Assembly (NCBI GenBank): GCA_027081015.1
Contig: JALWMA010000062.1
Span: forward strand, 1-49,550
Direction of reading: 5' to 3'
Origin: Campylobacterales bacterium
GTDB taxonomy: Bacteria > Campylobacterota > Campylobacteria > Campylobacterales > Hydrogenimonadaceae
Length of the DNA: 49,550 bases
The notes under the pieces were generated by a model. It did not search any database and was not told where the DNA came from. It was given only the letters and a program-made list of their open reading frames with translations. The translations under genes and the position numbers were made by a program. This document shows positions 32,431 to 41,477 of this stretch, in pieces. How positions within the stretch are numbered: position 1 is the first letter of the stretch; every line of letters begins with the position of its first letter.

Positions 32431-34422
32431 ATGCCAAAGGAGAAGCTCGTAACCATTCGCCGCCGTATGCTCAATACGATCGGCATCTTTCTGATTATAA
32501 GTCTCGCCATTGAGCTGGCGGTGGGCTTCTACCTGAAGCGCCAGGCGCTGACCGAGCTGGCGATAGAGGATGCCCGCCACAGCAGCGAACTGGTTTTCGA
32601 GAACCTCTATACGAAGATGCAGGAGGGGTGGAGCAAGGAGGATATAAAAAAGATCCTCGAGCGGCTCAATGCGATCCGTCCGGGGATGAAGATACAGACA
32701 TATAGAAGCGGTATCGTAGAGGAGCTCTACGGGCGTATCCCCGAAGATTACAAAAAGGTCGAATCCGATCCTCTGATCAGGGAGGCTCTCGGCGGGCGTG
32801 AGATAATCCGTATCGACAGAGAGAACGCTATCCGCTACCTCTACCCGATACGTGTGGAGCAGCGGTGTATCAAGTGTCACCAGAACGCGAAAGCTGGCGA
32901 TATAAACGGTGTCATAGATATAAAGATGCCCGCACAGCAGATAATCGTTTCGCTCGATCAGATGATCTTCTACTTCATTCTTACCCTGGCACTCTTCCTT
33001 CTTCTCTTTTTCGCACTCTTCTACTGGGTATTCGACAGGCGTCTCGTGGTGCCCCTGACCGAGCTCAGCGGCGAGATAGCGAAGATAAGGGAAGATACCG
33101 ACCTGAACAGAGAGATAGAGGTAGAGACCGACTGCAAAGAGCTTAAGATGCTCGAGAGGTCCTTCAACACCCTGATGTCGAGGATACGCTTCTATTACGA
33201 CAAACTGCTCGCTTCGTTCTTCATAGACCCTCTTACCAAACTCGGAAACATATACCGGCTCAAGAAGGACCTGGAGGGGAACAGGCCGGTTTCGATGCTT
33301 CTATTGAATATAGACCGCTTCAAAGAGCTAAACGACTACTACGGTTTCGAACTGGGCGACAAGGTTCTCAAAGATATAGCGAAGAGTCTCAAAAGGATCA
33401 TTCCGCCGGATACGAAGCTCTACAGGATCGGGGGGAGCGAATTCGCTATTGTTGGGTACGGTCGGTGCGATCCGCAAAAGATCGAGGAGATCATGAGCGA
33501 GATTCACCGCACCACCTTCGAGAGTAGTGAGCTCGATGGGCTACGCATAACGGTAACCGGCGGCGTTGTGGAGAATCAGACCGAAAGGCTTATTGAGAAG
33601 GCTTCCGTAGCGCTTAATGCGGCCAAAAAGAGAAAAAAGGCGTATGAGTACTACAGAAACGCTACCGGTCTGGAGGCCGATTACAAGCGTCATGTCCGGT
33701 GGATGAAAGAGATAGAGGATGCGATCGAAGAGAACAGGATAGTCCCCTATTTCCAGCCGATAGTCAAGGTTGGAGACCCCGAAGTGAGAAGGTACGAAGT
33801 GCTTGTTAGGCTCATAGATAGAAACGGAAACACACATGTGCCGGACGAGTTTCTGGAGGTTGCGCAAAACAGCAGGCTCTATGCCAGCATAACGAGAATC
33901 ATGATAAAAGAGGCGTTCGCATACTTCAAAAACTGCAGATGCAGTTTCTCTCTCAACCTCTCGATGAACGACATAAAAGATGCCCTCTGCCGGGACTATA
34001 TATACAAAGCGCTAAGAGACTACCCGAGCCCCGAACGCGTCACTTTCGAGATACTCGAATCCGAAGAGATTTCGGACTTTGAGTTGATCAACGAGTTTAT
34101 CGGTAACGTACACAGATCCGGGGCCAAGATAGCCATAGACGACTTTGGCAGCGGATACTCCAATTTCCATTACCTTCTGAAGATGAAGGTCGACTACTAC
34201 AAGATAGACGCCTCGCTCATCCGCTATCTCGTAACGGACGAAGATTCGAAGATGCTTGTAGAGAGTATCGTCCATTTCGCTAAAAAGCTCGGAATAGAGA
34301 CTATCGCCGAGTATGTCGAAAACGAAGAGATCGCCGATATGTGCAGGGAGCTCGGCATAGACTATCTCCAGGGCTACTACATAGGCAAACCTGAGCCTGT
34401 AATCAGGGAGTGCCATAAATAG
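32431..34422 (+). CDS. Periplasmic c-heme sensor with HAMP-like linker, degenerate GGDEF and EAL domains
   Basis: A 663-residue membrane protein. Helix 1 (about 15-33) and helix 2 (about 178-205) flank a periplasmic domain of about 145 residues. That domain carries a c-type heme motif, Cys146-Ile-Lys-Cys149-His150, in a Tll0287-like context (His-Gln-Asn-Ala...Gly-Asp-Ile-Asn-Gly-Val-Ile-Asp-Ile). A HAMP-like linker follows. The GGDEF site reads Gly334-Gly-Ser-Glu-Phe338, so cyclase activity is probably lost. The EAL site reads Glu456-Val-Leu with Asp-Asp-Phe-Gly-Ser-Gly retained, so c-di-GMP hydrolysis is plausible. A redox or small-ligand signal at the heme would thus control c-di-GMP breakdown. 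It starts 24 bases after the RND pump gene and faces the dead copper ATPase. Confidence 0.88.
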   Translation: MPKEKLVTIRRRMLNTIGIFLIISLAIELAVGFYLKRQALTELAIEDARHSSELVFENLYTKMQEGWSKEDIKKILERLNAIRPGMKIQTYRSGIVEELYGRIPEDYKKVESDPLIREALGGREIIRIDRENAIRYLYPIRVEQRCIKCHQNAKAGDINGVIDIKMPAQQIIVSLDQMIFYFILTLALFLLLFFALFYWVFDRRLVVPLTELSGEIAKIREDTDLNREIEVETDCKELKMLERSFNTLMSRIRFYYDKLLASFFIDPLTKLGNIYRLKKDLEGNRPVSMLLLNIDRFKELNDYYGFELGDKVLKDIAKSLKRIIPPDTKLYRIGGSEFAIVGYGRCDPQKIEEIMSEIHRTTFESSELDGLRITVTGGVVENQTERLIEKASVALNAAKKRKKAYEYYRNATGLEADYKRHVRWMKEIEDAIEENRIVPYFQPIVKVGDPEVRRYEVLVRLIDRNGNTHVPDEFLEVAQNSRLYASITRIMIKEAFAYFKNCRCSFSLNLSMNDIKDALCRDYIYKALRDYPSPERVTFEILESEEISDFELINEFIGNVHRSGAKIAIDDFGSGYSNFHYLLKMKVDYYKIDASLIRYLVTDEDSKMLVESIVHFAKKLGIETIAEYVENEEIADMCRELGIDYLQGYYIGKPEPVIRECHK

Positions 34423-34463
34423 AGCGTCTGATGAGTTTGGTTCAAAACCGAACTTCCCGCTCT

Positions 34464-35833
34464 TTATATCGTCTCTGCCCGCTTGAGAAGCTGGGCATTC
34501 AGTGCAACTACCACCGTACTTGCAGACATCAGTACGGCACCGATAGCCGGGTCGATAACGATGCCCCACGGAGCCATGACACCCGCCGCAAGCGGTATGG
34601 CGACAATATTGTAGCCGCTCGCCCACCAGAGATTCTGGACCATCTTCGAGTATGTGGCCCGACTCAGTTTTATTGCAGGCACGACGCTGTAGAGGTCGCT
34701 TTTTGTGAGTATGATATCTGCACTCTCTATGGCTATATCCGTTCCGGCGCCTATAGCTATGCCGATATCGGCCGTAAGGAGTGAAGGCGCGTCGTTGATC
34801 CCGTCTCCAACCATCGCTACGATTTTGCCGCCGTCATGGATCTTTTTGATGAGTTTGAGTTTCTGATCCGGCAGAAGATCGGCTTCGAAACGGTTTATGC
34901 CTGTCTTTTCCGCGACATCTTTTGCGGCCGCTTTGTTGTCGCCTGTGAGCATCCACGTCTCTATACCCAGCGACTTGAGCGTCTTTATCGCCTCTACCGA
35001 TGTTTCACGGATCGTATCTATGAGCAGTATGAGACCGACTACTCTATCGTCTACCGCGACCCAGACTTTTGTTGACTCACTCGTTTCTTGCTTTAACTCT
35101 ACTTTTTGAGCTCATCGGTAAGGGTCAGAGCCTCTTTCAGCAGAATCTGGGGCCTACCGACCGCCACTTTGGCGCCGATGCCGGGATATGCCGTAAAATC
35201 TGTTGCCTTCAGGGGCTCCACGCCTTTCGATTCGGCATGGTTCACGATGGCCTTGGCGATGATATGTTCCGAATTCAGCGCCGTTTTGGGCATCATCTTG
35301 ACCAGCTCTTCGAGAGCATCGGCGGCTCCAAGTACACTCTTGGCTTCGATATAGTGGCCTATGAGCATAATGTCTATAAGTGTGGCGAGTTCCCAGAAAA
35401 ACTCTTTTCCGCTCGGCATGACAAGCGTCATCACCGAATAGAAGTAGGCGACGCTTATGGCCATCGAGATTAGTGTCATCATGCCCGGTTTGCCGCCGTA
35501 GAGGTAGATAAATGTAGCGAGGACGAATATTATCGCTTCGCGGTACGAGATGTCGAGCGTAAATCCGAACCACTCATGAATCATCGGTTAAAGAGTCAGA
35601 ATCGGAACGGTTACGACCGCCGAGACGATGAAGCGCCGCTTCATATCCTCCATATGGTGCATATGCCCCATTGTCGAACGGTCGCGGCCTCCGCCGTGAC
35701 CGTCGCCGTAAGAATGGGCGTCATGAGTGCTATGCGCGTGTTGTGCCGTTTCCGCTTCGTGACGATGCTCTACTTCTGTTGTACGGGCGGCCTCTGCCGG
35801 CTCTTTTTTCTGTTTATGGCTTCTATGACTCAT
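34464..35833 (-). pseudogene. copB: Broken CopB-type copper P-type ATPase
   Basis: On the minus strand an ATG at 35833 starts a His/Glu-rich metal-binding N-terminus, then the first membrane segment. A TAA codon (35588-35590) then falls where the family has Ser in Leu-Ser-Pro-Met-Ile-His-Glu-Trp; the frame continues after it. Near 35277 the sequence jumps from Met-Met-Pro-Lys-Thr-Ala straight to Ser-Glu-His-Ile-Ile-Ala-Lys, which removes about 270 residues including the Thr-Gly-Glu actuator loop, the membrane Cys-Pro-His and the phosphorylated Asp-Lys-Thr-Gly. A one-base loss at about 35101 shifts the frame; the rest reads normally through Thr-Gly-Asp-Asn, Gly-Asp-Gly-Ile-Asn-Asp and the last membrane helices to 34464. 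It cannot be functional. Confidence 0.88.
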
Positions 35834-35854
35834 CTTCTTCCCTTTTATCGTAGA

Positions 35855-36046
35855 TCATCTTATGTAGAGAGGAACTCCCGCGACAACCCACTCCATCTCC
35901 ACCATTTTAAGAGCATAACGTGCAACGGATGTGTAAGAGTCGAACGGTATAAATGGTGTTAAACCTATATCCACTGCAGTGGTAAACGATCTAACAACAG
36001 GATTGGCGATGGAGATGATGTAGATTTTGAAGATAGGCGCGAAGCT
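35855..36046 (-). other. Open frame upstream of the broken ATPase, possible gene remnant
   Basis: On the minus strand a frame of about 60 codons without a start ends at 35855, 19 bases before the ATPase ATG. It reads in a protein-like way near its end (Ser-Tyr-Thr-Ser-Val-Ala-Arg-Tyr-Ala-Leu-Lys-Met-Val-Glu-Met-Glu-Trp). It may be the tail of a gene that once preceded the ATPase, or chance; it overlaps the 5' end of the YidB-like relic on the other strand. Confidence 0.2.
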
Positions 36047-36442
36047 TATTCAGAATAACAGCGACGATGCCACGTGCGGGCTCGATATAGGGGATATATC
36101 TGCAGCCCTTCAAAACGTTTTGGCGGAGGTGAAGGTTTCGATCTGAAATCTTTTGTTTCGCCATTTTCGCATGGGGGCTTCTGCGAAGCGGTCAGCTCAT
36201 GGATCTCTACCGGAGAGAATGCCCCGATCTCGGCCGATACGGTTCAGGAGGTACTGGGCAGCGATAAAATTTCGGCTTTCGCATCCCAGCTCGGGATAAG
36301 CCATAAGAGCGCGAAACAGGCGCTCAGCGACGCACTGCCCGGTATTGTCGACAAAGTGACCGACCGGGAGAGCTCTCTTGCGGAGGATCTTTTGAAAAAT
36401 ATGGGAGGAGTCGGCTCCATAATGAAAAACTTCGGTTTCTAA
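36018..36442 (+). pseudogene. Frameshifted YidB/DUF937-like protein
   Basis: The last about 105 residues, read from 36125, match the YidB-like family: Trp-Ile-Ser-Thr-Gly-Glu-Asn-Ala-Pro-Ile-Ser, then Val-Leu-Gly-Ser-Asp-Lys-Ile-Ser-Ala-Phe-Ala-Ser-Gln-Leu-Gly-Ile-Ser, then Ala-Leu-Pro-Gly-Ile-Val-Asp-Lys. The expected N-terminus (Lys-Ile-Gly-Ala-Lys-Leu-Ile-Gln-Asn-Asn...Leu-Asp-Ile-Gly-Asp-Ile) is present just upstream in another frame, with a TAG right after the likely ATG at 36018 and a one-base shift near 36121 in the Gly-Gly-Gly-Glu-Gly region. The gene is therefore broken, unless the shift is programmed or a sequencing error. Function of the family is unknown. Confidence 0.72.
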
Positions 36443-36449
36443 CCGGTAT

Positions 36450-38168
36450 CTACTTTTTCAATACCTTTTTCAGTTTTGTCAGGGGCAGGGTGTTTAGCAG
36501 GTCGCTCTTCTCTATCCAGCCCCGTCTGGCCTGATTTACGCCGTACTGCATGAAGTCGAGGCTCATGGTATCGTGTGCATCGGTGTTTATGCAGAGTCCT
36601 ACTTCCTCATTTTTTGCCGCTTTGGCATAGATGTCGTTAATATCCAGCCTCTCGGGCTGGGCGTTTATTTCCAGATATACCCCTTCATCTTTTGCGGCTT
36701 TGAAGATCTCCGAGATATCGAGTTCGTAGGCTTTTCTGTGGCCGATTATGCGCCCTGTGGGGTGTGCGAAAATTTTGAAGTAGCGGTTTTTCATCGCCCT
36801 GATTACGCGGCGCGTCTGCTCTCTTTTAGAGAGGTTGAACTTGTAGTGGACGGCTCCAAGAACCAGATCGAGCTCTTTCAGTACCGAGTCGGGAAGATCC
36901 ATGGTCCCATCTTCGAGTATGTCGCACTCTATCCCTTTCAAAACCGTTATACCCTCCAGCTCTTCGTTGAGCCTGTCGATAAGCTCCATCTGCTCTCTGA
37001 GCCGCTTCTCGTCCAGCCCTTTCGCGACCGTAAGGTGATGCGAGTGGTCGGTAACCGCGATATATTCGTAACCTCTCGCTTTTGCGGCCTGTGCCATCTG
37101 CTCTATGGAAGCGTGGCCGTCGGTCCATTTCGAGTGGGTATGAAGATCGCCCTTTATATCTTTCAGTTTTACCAGTTTGGGAAGGCGGTGGCGCATGGCC
37201 GCTTCCACCTCTCCCCTCTCTTCTCTGAGTTCGGGCTCTATGTAGTCGAGCCCCATCAGGCTGTAGAGCTGCTCTTCGCTCTCTCCGCCGAGACGCTTTT
37301 TGCCCTCGTATATCCCGTACTCGTTTATCTTCCATCCGCGCTCGACGGCCATCTTCCTTATCTTGATATTGTGTGCTTTGGAGCCTGTGAAGTAGTGAAG
37401 AGCCGAGCCGTAGCTCTCTTTCGCGACGCTTCTAAGGTCTACCTGCAGGTCGTTTCGCAAAATCACAGTCGAGCGGGTAGGGCCTTTGGAGACCACCTCT
37501 TTTACCTTTTCGTATTTTACGAACCACTCCGTTACCGCTTCCCAGTTTTTCGCCACTACCAGGATGTCCAGATCTCCGACAGTCTCTTTTCTTCGCCGGT
37601 AGCTGCCCGCCACCTCCACCTTTATGGCACCTTCGAAGCTCTGCAGATAGTTTTTCAGCTCTTCCGCAAACGGTTTGGCGATGTCGAAGCGGAAACGGCG
37701 GCCGGCTTTTTTGGCCAGCCGGACACCCTTTAGAATCTTCTCTACAAGCTTGGGTCCGAACCCTTTGAGGTTGTAGATCTCTCCGCTTTGAGCGACTTTT
37801 GCAAGCTCGTCGAGCGAGGTTATGCCGAAGGAGTCGTATAGCTGCCGAATCCGTTTCGGTCCGAGCCCTTCGATGGAGAGCAGCTTGTCCAGACCCTGGG
37901 GAAGCTCCATTTTCAGAGCTTCGAGTTTGGAAAATTTTCCGGTTTTGAGTATCTCCGTTATGGCCTCGGACAGATCGGCTCCGATTCCCGGCAGTTTCGT
38001 AAGGTCCATTCCGCTCTCTACAAGATCTTCGAGGCTCTTTCCGAGGTTCTGTACGGTTCTGGCCGCGTTGCGGTAGGCACGCACTTTGAAGGGGTTTTCT
38101 CCTTTGATCTCCAGCATATCGGCCATCCGGTTGAATATGTCGGCGATTTCACTGTTGGAGAGGGCCAT
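36450..38168 (-). CDS. polX: DNA polymerase/3'-5' exonuclease PolX
   Basis: A 572-residue bacterial family X polymerase fused to a PHP phosphoesterase. The N-terminal 8-kDa-like domain and helix-hairpin-helix repeats (Leu-Pro-Gly-Ile-Gly, Ile-Glu-Gly-Leu-Gly-Pro, Leu-Lys-Gly-Phe-Gly-Pro) precede the palm motif Gly-Asp199-Leu-Asp201-Ile-Leu-Val. The PHP domain begins Gly-Asp341-Leu-His343-Thr-His345 and ends with Asn-Thr-Asp-Ala-His. It fills gaps and trims 3' ends in base-excision repair. Length is typical (about 570). AGGAG lies seven bases before the ATG. Its stop is seven bases from the YidB-like relic, and a tandem pair of dispersed repeats lies upstream. Confidence 0.95.
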   Translation of the reverse strand: MALSNSEIADIFNRMADMLEIKGENPFKVRAYRNAARTVQNLGKSLEDLVESGMDLTKLPGIGADLSEAITEILKTGKFSKLEALKMELPQGLDKLLSIEGLGPKRIRQLYDSFGITSLDELAKVAQSGEIYNLKGFGPKLVEKILKGVRLAKKAGRRFRFDIAKPFAEELKNYLQSFEGAIKVEVAGSYRRRKETVGDLDILVVAKNWEAVTEWFVKYEKVKEVVSKGPTRSTVILRNDLQVDLRSVAKESYGSALHYFTGSKAHNIKIRKMAVERGWKINEYGIYEGKKRLGGESEEQLYSLMGLDYIEPELREERGEVEAAMRHRLPKLVKLKDIKGDLHTHSKWTDGHASIEQMAQAAKARGYEYIAVTDHSHHLTVAKGLDEKRLREQMELIDRLNEELEGITVLKGIECDILEDGTMDLPDSVLKELDLVLGAVHYKFNLSKREQTRRVIRAMKNRYFKIFAHPTGRIIGHRKAYELDISEIFKAAKDEGVYLEINAQPERLDINDIYAKAAKNEEVGLCINTDAHDTMSLDFMQYGVNQARRGWIEKSDLLNTLPLTKLKKVLKK

Positions 38169-38222
38169 TTTGTGCTCCTGCGGCGGTTTTTACAATTATA
38201 CCACCACAGAGGGGACTCGTTA

Positions 38223-38341
38223 TCTGATGTTACGCAAATTCCGGGCAGAGCCCGTAATTTGGCAGGGCCTGTGCGGCCCTACAACCCCCTAAAGCTTCGA
38301 AATCAGAGATTTCGAGATGATTTTACGCTTACAGCGTAAAA
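38223..38341 (-). repeat. Dispersed four-hairpin repeat, copy 5a (complete, inverted)
   Basis: The best-preserved copy. On the minus strand: TTTTACGC/GCGTAAAA hairpin, CGAAATC/GATTTCG hairpin, GAAGCTTTAGGGGGTTGTAG, AGGGCC/GGCCCT hairpin, ATTACGGGC/GCCCGGAAT hairpin, and the right end TTTGCGTAACATCAGA. It starts 55 bases upstream of polX. Confidence 0.88.
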
Positions 38342-38410
38342 CTCACGTTACGCAAATTCCGGGCAGAGCCCGTAATTTGGCAGGAGGTGAGCAGCCCTGC
38401 AGCCCCCGCT
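38342..38410 (-). repeat. Dispersed four-hairpin repeat, copy 5b (partial, tandem to 5a)
   Basis: A second copy follows 5a head to tail with an identical ACGTTACGCAAATTCCGGGC-type end (one base different) and GCCCGTAATTTGGCAGG. It stops three bases before the stop codon of the system 2 pump gene, so the left half of the element is missing. Confidence 0.85.
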
Positions 38411-38413
38411 GCT

Positions 38414-41400
38414 CTATTTGTGCTCCTTTTTGTAAAAGAGCAGGTAGAGTGCCGGAAGCACCAGCAGCGTAAGGAGCGTAGAGCTGATTATACCGCCCGT
38501 CACTACCACCGCCAGCGGGTACTGGATTTCGCTTCCCACCCCCGTTACATAAAGAAGCGGCAGAATGCCGAAAAGCGTTGTGAAGGCGGTCATGAGTACG
38601 GGGCGAAGACGCAGCGAAGCGGCATCTTTGAGCAGTGTCTCGAGCTCGACGTCCGGGAATCTCTCCCTAAGCTCGTCTATGAAGCTGACCAAAACGATTC
38701 CGTTTAGAATAGCTATGGCGAATATGGCTATGAAGCCGACGATCGCCGAAACGCTCAGATACTCTCCGCTCATGACGAGCGCTATGATCCCGCCGATGAG
38801 CCCCATAGGAACCCCCAGCAGTATAAGAAGAGATTTCTTGATCGAGTTGAAAGCGGTATAGAGCAGCAGGATGACTATGACGATGGTGATCGGTACGATT
38901 ACCATCAGCTTCTTTGTCGCCTCCTGCATATTTTTGAAATCTCCCGCCCATCTCGTGTAGTACCCTTTCGGAATATCTACCTCTTTGTCGATCTTTAGCT
39001 GCGCCTCTTTGACAAACGACGCGATATCGCGACCCTCCACATCCATAGAGATGACCATGTAGCGGCTGAGGTCTTCGCGTTTTATGAAAGATGGCCCCTG
39101 AACGACCTTGACGTCGCACACTTCGTCCAGACGTACCATTTTGCCGCTCGCGCTTCTGAGCATAACCGCTCCCAGACTCTCTATGTCGTTTTTGGCACCA
39201 TCGATTTTGGGTACGATCCCGAAACGCCTGATACCTTCTATCTTTTCGGTCACAGGCTCTTCGCCTATGCCGTGACGGATAACTCGCATAACCTCGTCCG
39301 CACCGATGCCGTAGCGCGAAAGCGCAAGGAAGTCGGGACGTATCGTCACCTGCGCCTGCCCCAGCTGGGTCTCCACCTCCGTGCGTTCGAGACCCTCCAC
39401 GGTGCCGAGCACCTTTTGAATCTGTGAAGCGATGGAGTCCATCACCTTCTGGTCATCTCCGAATATCTTGACGGCCAGCTCCGCCTTGACCCCTTCGAGC
39501 AGCTCCTCTATACGCATGGCTATAGGCTGTGTAGGTACGAACTGCACATACTCGAAGCGCTCCTGAAGATCTTGTGTCATCCTTTTCGCCAGAGCCGGAA
39601 GGTCTTCGATTCCCGGCTTCAGAGTCAGCAGCACCTCCATATAGTTGGCCTGTGCCGTCTCGCCCTTTTCGCTCCGGCCTATCATGCTGAGCACGCTCGA
39701 AACCTCCGTGCCGTACTCTTTGAGGATGTAGCGTTCCATCTCTTTTGCCGTTTCGATATTCTGCGTCAGTGCTGTACCCGGTATGCCTATGACCCGGTAC
39801 ATTATCGACTCTTCGTTGAGTTCGGGCATGAATTCGCGCCCCTGCTGACTCAGAAGCCACGCCGTCGCGCCGAAGAGGAGTGCGGCAAGCAGGGTTATCG
39901 TTTTTGCATGGTGCAGGGTGAATTTGAGAGCGGGCAGATAGAGCGCTTTTATTCCGCGCATCAGCGGGCTGACGCCGTGCTTTGCCGGTTTGAGCAGCAG
40001 GTAGCTGAGCACCGGAACCAGCAGCATCGCCACGGCCAGAGAGCCGAGCATCACAAAAACGATATCTATGGCCATCGGCGTGTAGAGTTTGCCGGCCAGA
40101 CCACCGAGGCTCAGCAGCGGAATGAAGATCGCCGCTATAATGAGCAGCGCGAAGATGACCGGCTTGGCCACCCCCGCCGTCGCTTCGGCGATAATGTCGA
40201 TCTTCGAAGCTTCGGGTTTGTCGTGCAGAAGCCTGAAGGCGTTCTCGACTACGACGATCGTGCCGTCGACGATCATACCTATCGCTATCGCCAGACCGCT
40301 GAGACTCATCAGGTTGGCGCTTATGCCGTACTCTTTCATGAGCAAAAATGCGATCAGCAGCGAAAGCGGCAGCGAGAGTATGACGATGAAGGCGCTTCTG
40401 AGCTCGAAGAGAAAGAGAAATAGAATGACAGCCACGAGAAGAGCCCCGCTTAAAAGCGCACTCGTCATCGTATTGACCGCCTTGTGCGTTATTTCGGTAC
40501 GGTCGTAGACCGTCTCTATCTCCACCCCGGCCGGAAGCGCGGCGTTTACGAGCGGGATCTTCTCTTTGATCCGTTCGACCACCTTTGCGGCATTGGTTCC
40601 GCTGCGCTGCAGGACCATACCGAACATCGCCTCTTCGCCGTCGATCGATACGGCGCCGAAACGCGGCGCCCTGCCGGCTCTCACATCGGCGATGTCGCCT
40701 ATCGTGACCGCTTTCGCCTCCTTGGCCCGCACAACCGTATTTTTTATATCTTCGAGAGTTCGGTAGAAGCCGCTCCCGCGTATCAGATACTGTTCACGGT
40801 TCATCTCCAGATACTGCCCGCCCGCGCTTCGGTTGGCCTTTTGGAGCGCTTCGATTATCTCGTCGTAGGTTACATCCACTGCCTGAAGCCTTTTGGGGTC
40901 TATCAGCACCTCGTACTGCTTGTCGAAGCCGCCCCATCCGATCACCTCTTCGACACCGTCTACCGATTTGAGCATCGGTGCCACCACATACTCCTGAAGC
41001 TCCCTGAGCCGCGTTAGGCTCTGTTTGCCGGAGTTGTCCTTTATCCGGTACCAGAAGACCTGTCCGAGACCGGTCGTGTTCGGCCCCATGACAGGCTTGC
41101 CCCACCCCTGCGGTATATCTACGCTGTTTAGCCGTTCGGTGACGAGCTGGCGCAGGAAGTAGGTGTCGTATCTCTCTTCGAAGAAGATAGAGACGTACGA
41201 GAGGCCGAAAATGGAGTTCGAGAGTATCATCTTGACGCCCGGAAGCCCCGCCATCGCCGACTCAATCGGGTATGTAATCAGCTTTTCGATATCCTGTGCC
41301 GAGTTACCGGGGCTCTCCGTATATATCACGACCTGTTTTGGTGTGATGTCGGGAAAAGCGTCTACCGGTATCTCCTTGTACGCCTTGTAGCCGAACCCGG

Positions 41401-41467
41401 CTACGGCGACGAAGAGTGCCAGCACCAGGAGCTTGTAACGTATAAGGAGCTTGAAAAATTTTTCCAT
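38414..41467 (-). CDS. Heavy-metal RND efflux pump (CusA/CzcA family), system 2
   Basis: A 1017-residue RND proton/cation antiporter. It begins Glu-Ile-Pro-Val-Asp-Ala-Phe-Pro-Asp-Ile and has the heavy-metal signature Gly-Met-Ile-Val-Asp-Gly-Thr-Ile-Val-Val-Val-Glu-Asn in helix 4. The periplasmic Phe-Met-Pro-Glu-Leu-Asn-Glu-Glu replaces the Met-Asp-Glu-Gly of system 1, and the N-terminal periplasmic loop also differs, so the two pumps are from different subgroups and probably differ in substrate. It is the last gene of a four-gene minus-strand operon (small protein, TolC-type, adaptor, pump). A partial dispersed repeat abuts the stop. Confidence 0.92.
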   Translation of the reverse strand: MEKFFKLLIRYKLLVLALFVAVAGFGYKAYKEIPVDAFPDITPKQVVIYTESPGNSAQDIEKLITYPIESAMAGLPGVKMILSNSIFGLSYVSIFFEERYDTYFLRQLVTERLNSVDIPQGWGKPVMGPNTTGLGQVFWYRIKDNSGKQSLTRLRELQEYVVAPMLKSVDGVEEVIGWGGFDKQYEVLIDPKRLQAVDVTYDEIIEALQKANRSAGGQYLEMNREQYLIRGSGFYRTLEDIKNTVVRAKEAKAVTIGDIADVRAGRAPRFGAVSIDGEEAMFGMVLQRSGTNAAKVVERIKEKIPLVNAALPAGVEIETVYDRTEITHKAVNTMTSALLSGALLVAVILFLFLFELRSAFIVILSLPLSLLIAFLLMKEYGISANLMSLSGLAIAIGMIVDGTIVVVENAFRLLHDKPEASKIDIIAEATAGVAKPVIFALLIIAAIFIPLLSLGGLAGKLYTPMAIDIVFVMLGSLAVAMLLVPVLSYLLLKPAKHGVSPLMRGIKALYLPALKFTLHHAKTITLLAALLFGATAWLLSQQGREFMPELNEESIMYRVIGIPGTALTQNIETAKEMERYILKEYGTEVSSVLSMIGRSEKGETAQANYMEVLLTLKPGIEDLPALAKRMTQDLQERFEYVQFVPTQPIAMRIEELLEGVKAELAVKIFGDDQKVMDSIASQIQKVLGTVEGLERTEVETQLGQAQVTIRPDFLALSRYGIGADEVMRVIRHGIGEEPVTEKIEGIRRFGIVPKIDGAKNDIESLGAVMLRSASGKMVRLDEVCDVKVVQGPSFIKREDLSRYMVISMDVEGRDIASFVKEAQLKIDKEVDIPKGYYTRWAGDFKNMQEATKKLMVIVPITIVIVILLLYTAFNSIKKSLLILLGVPMGLIGGIIALVMSGEYLSVSAIVGFIAIFAIAILNGIVLVSFIDELRERFPDVELETLLKDAASLRLRPVLMTAFTTLFGILPLLYVTGVGSEIQYPLAVVVTGGIISSTLLTLLVLPALYLLFYKKEHK

Positions 41468-41477
41468 TTTACGCCCC

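Noticed and set aside
36573-37733. A 386-codon plus-strand open frame inside polX
   Set aside because: Antisense to a complete PolX; composition (Phe, Tyr, Val, Arg) is typical of shadows.
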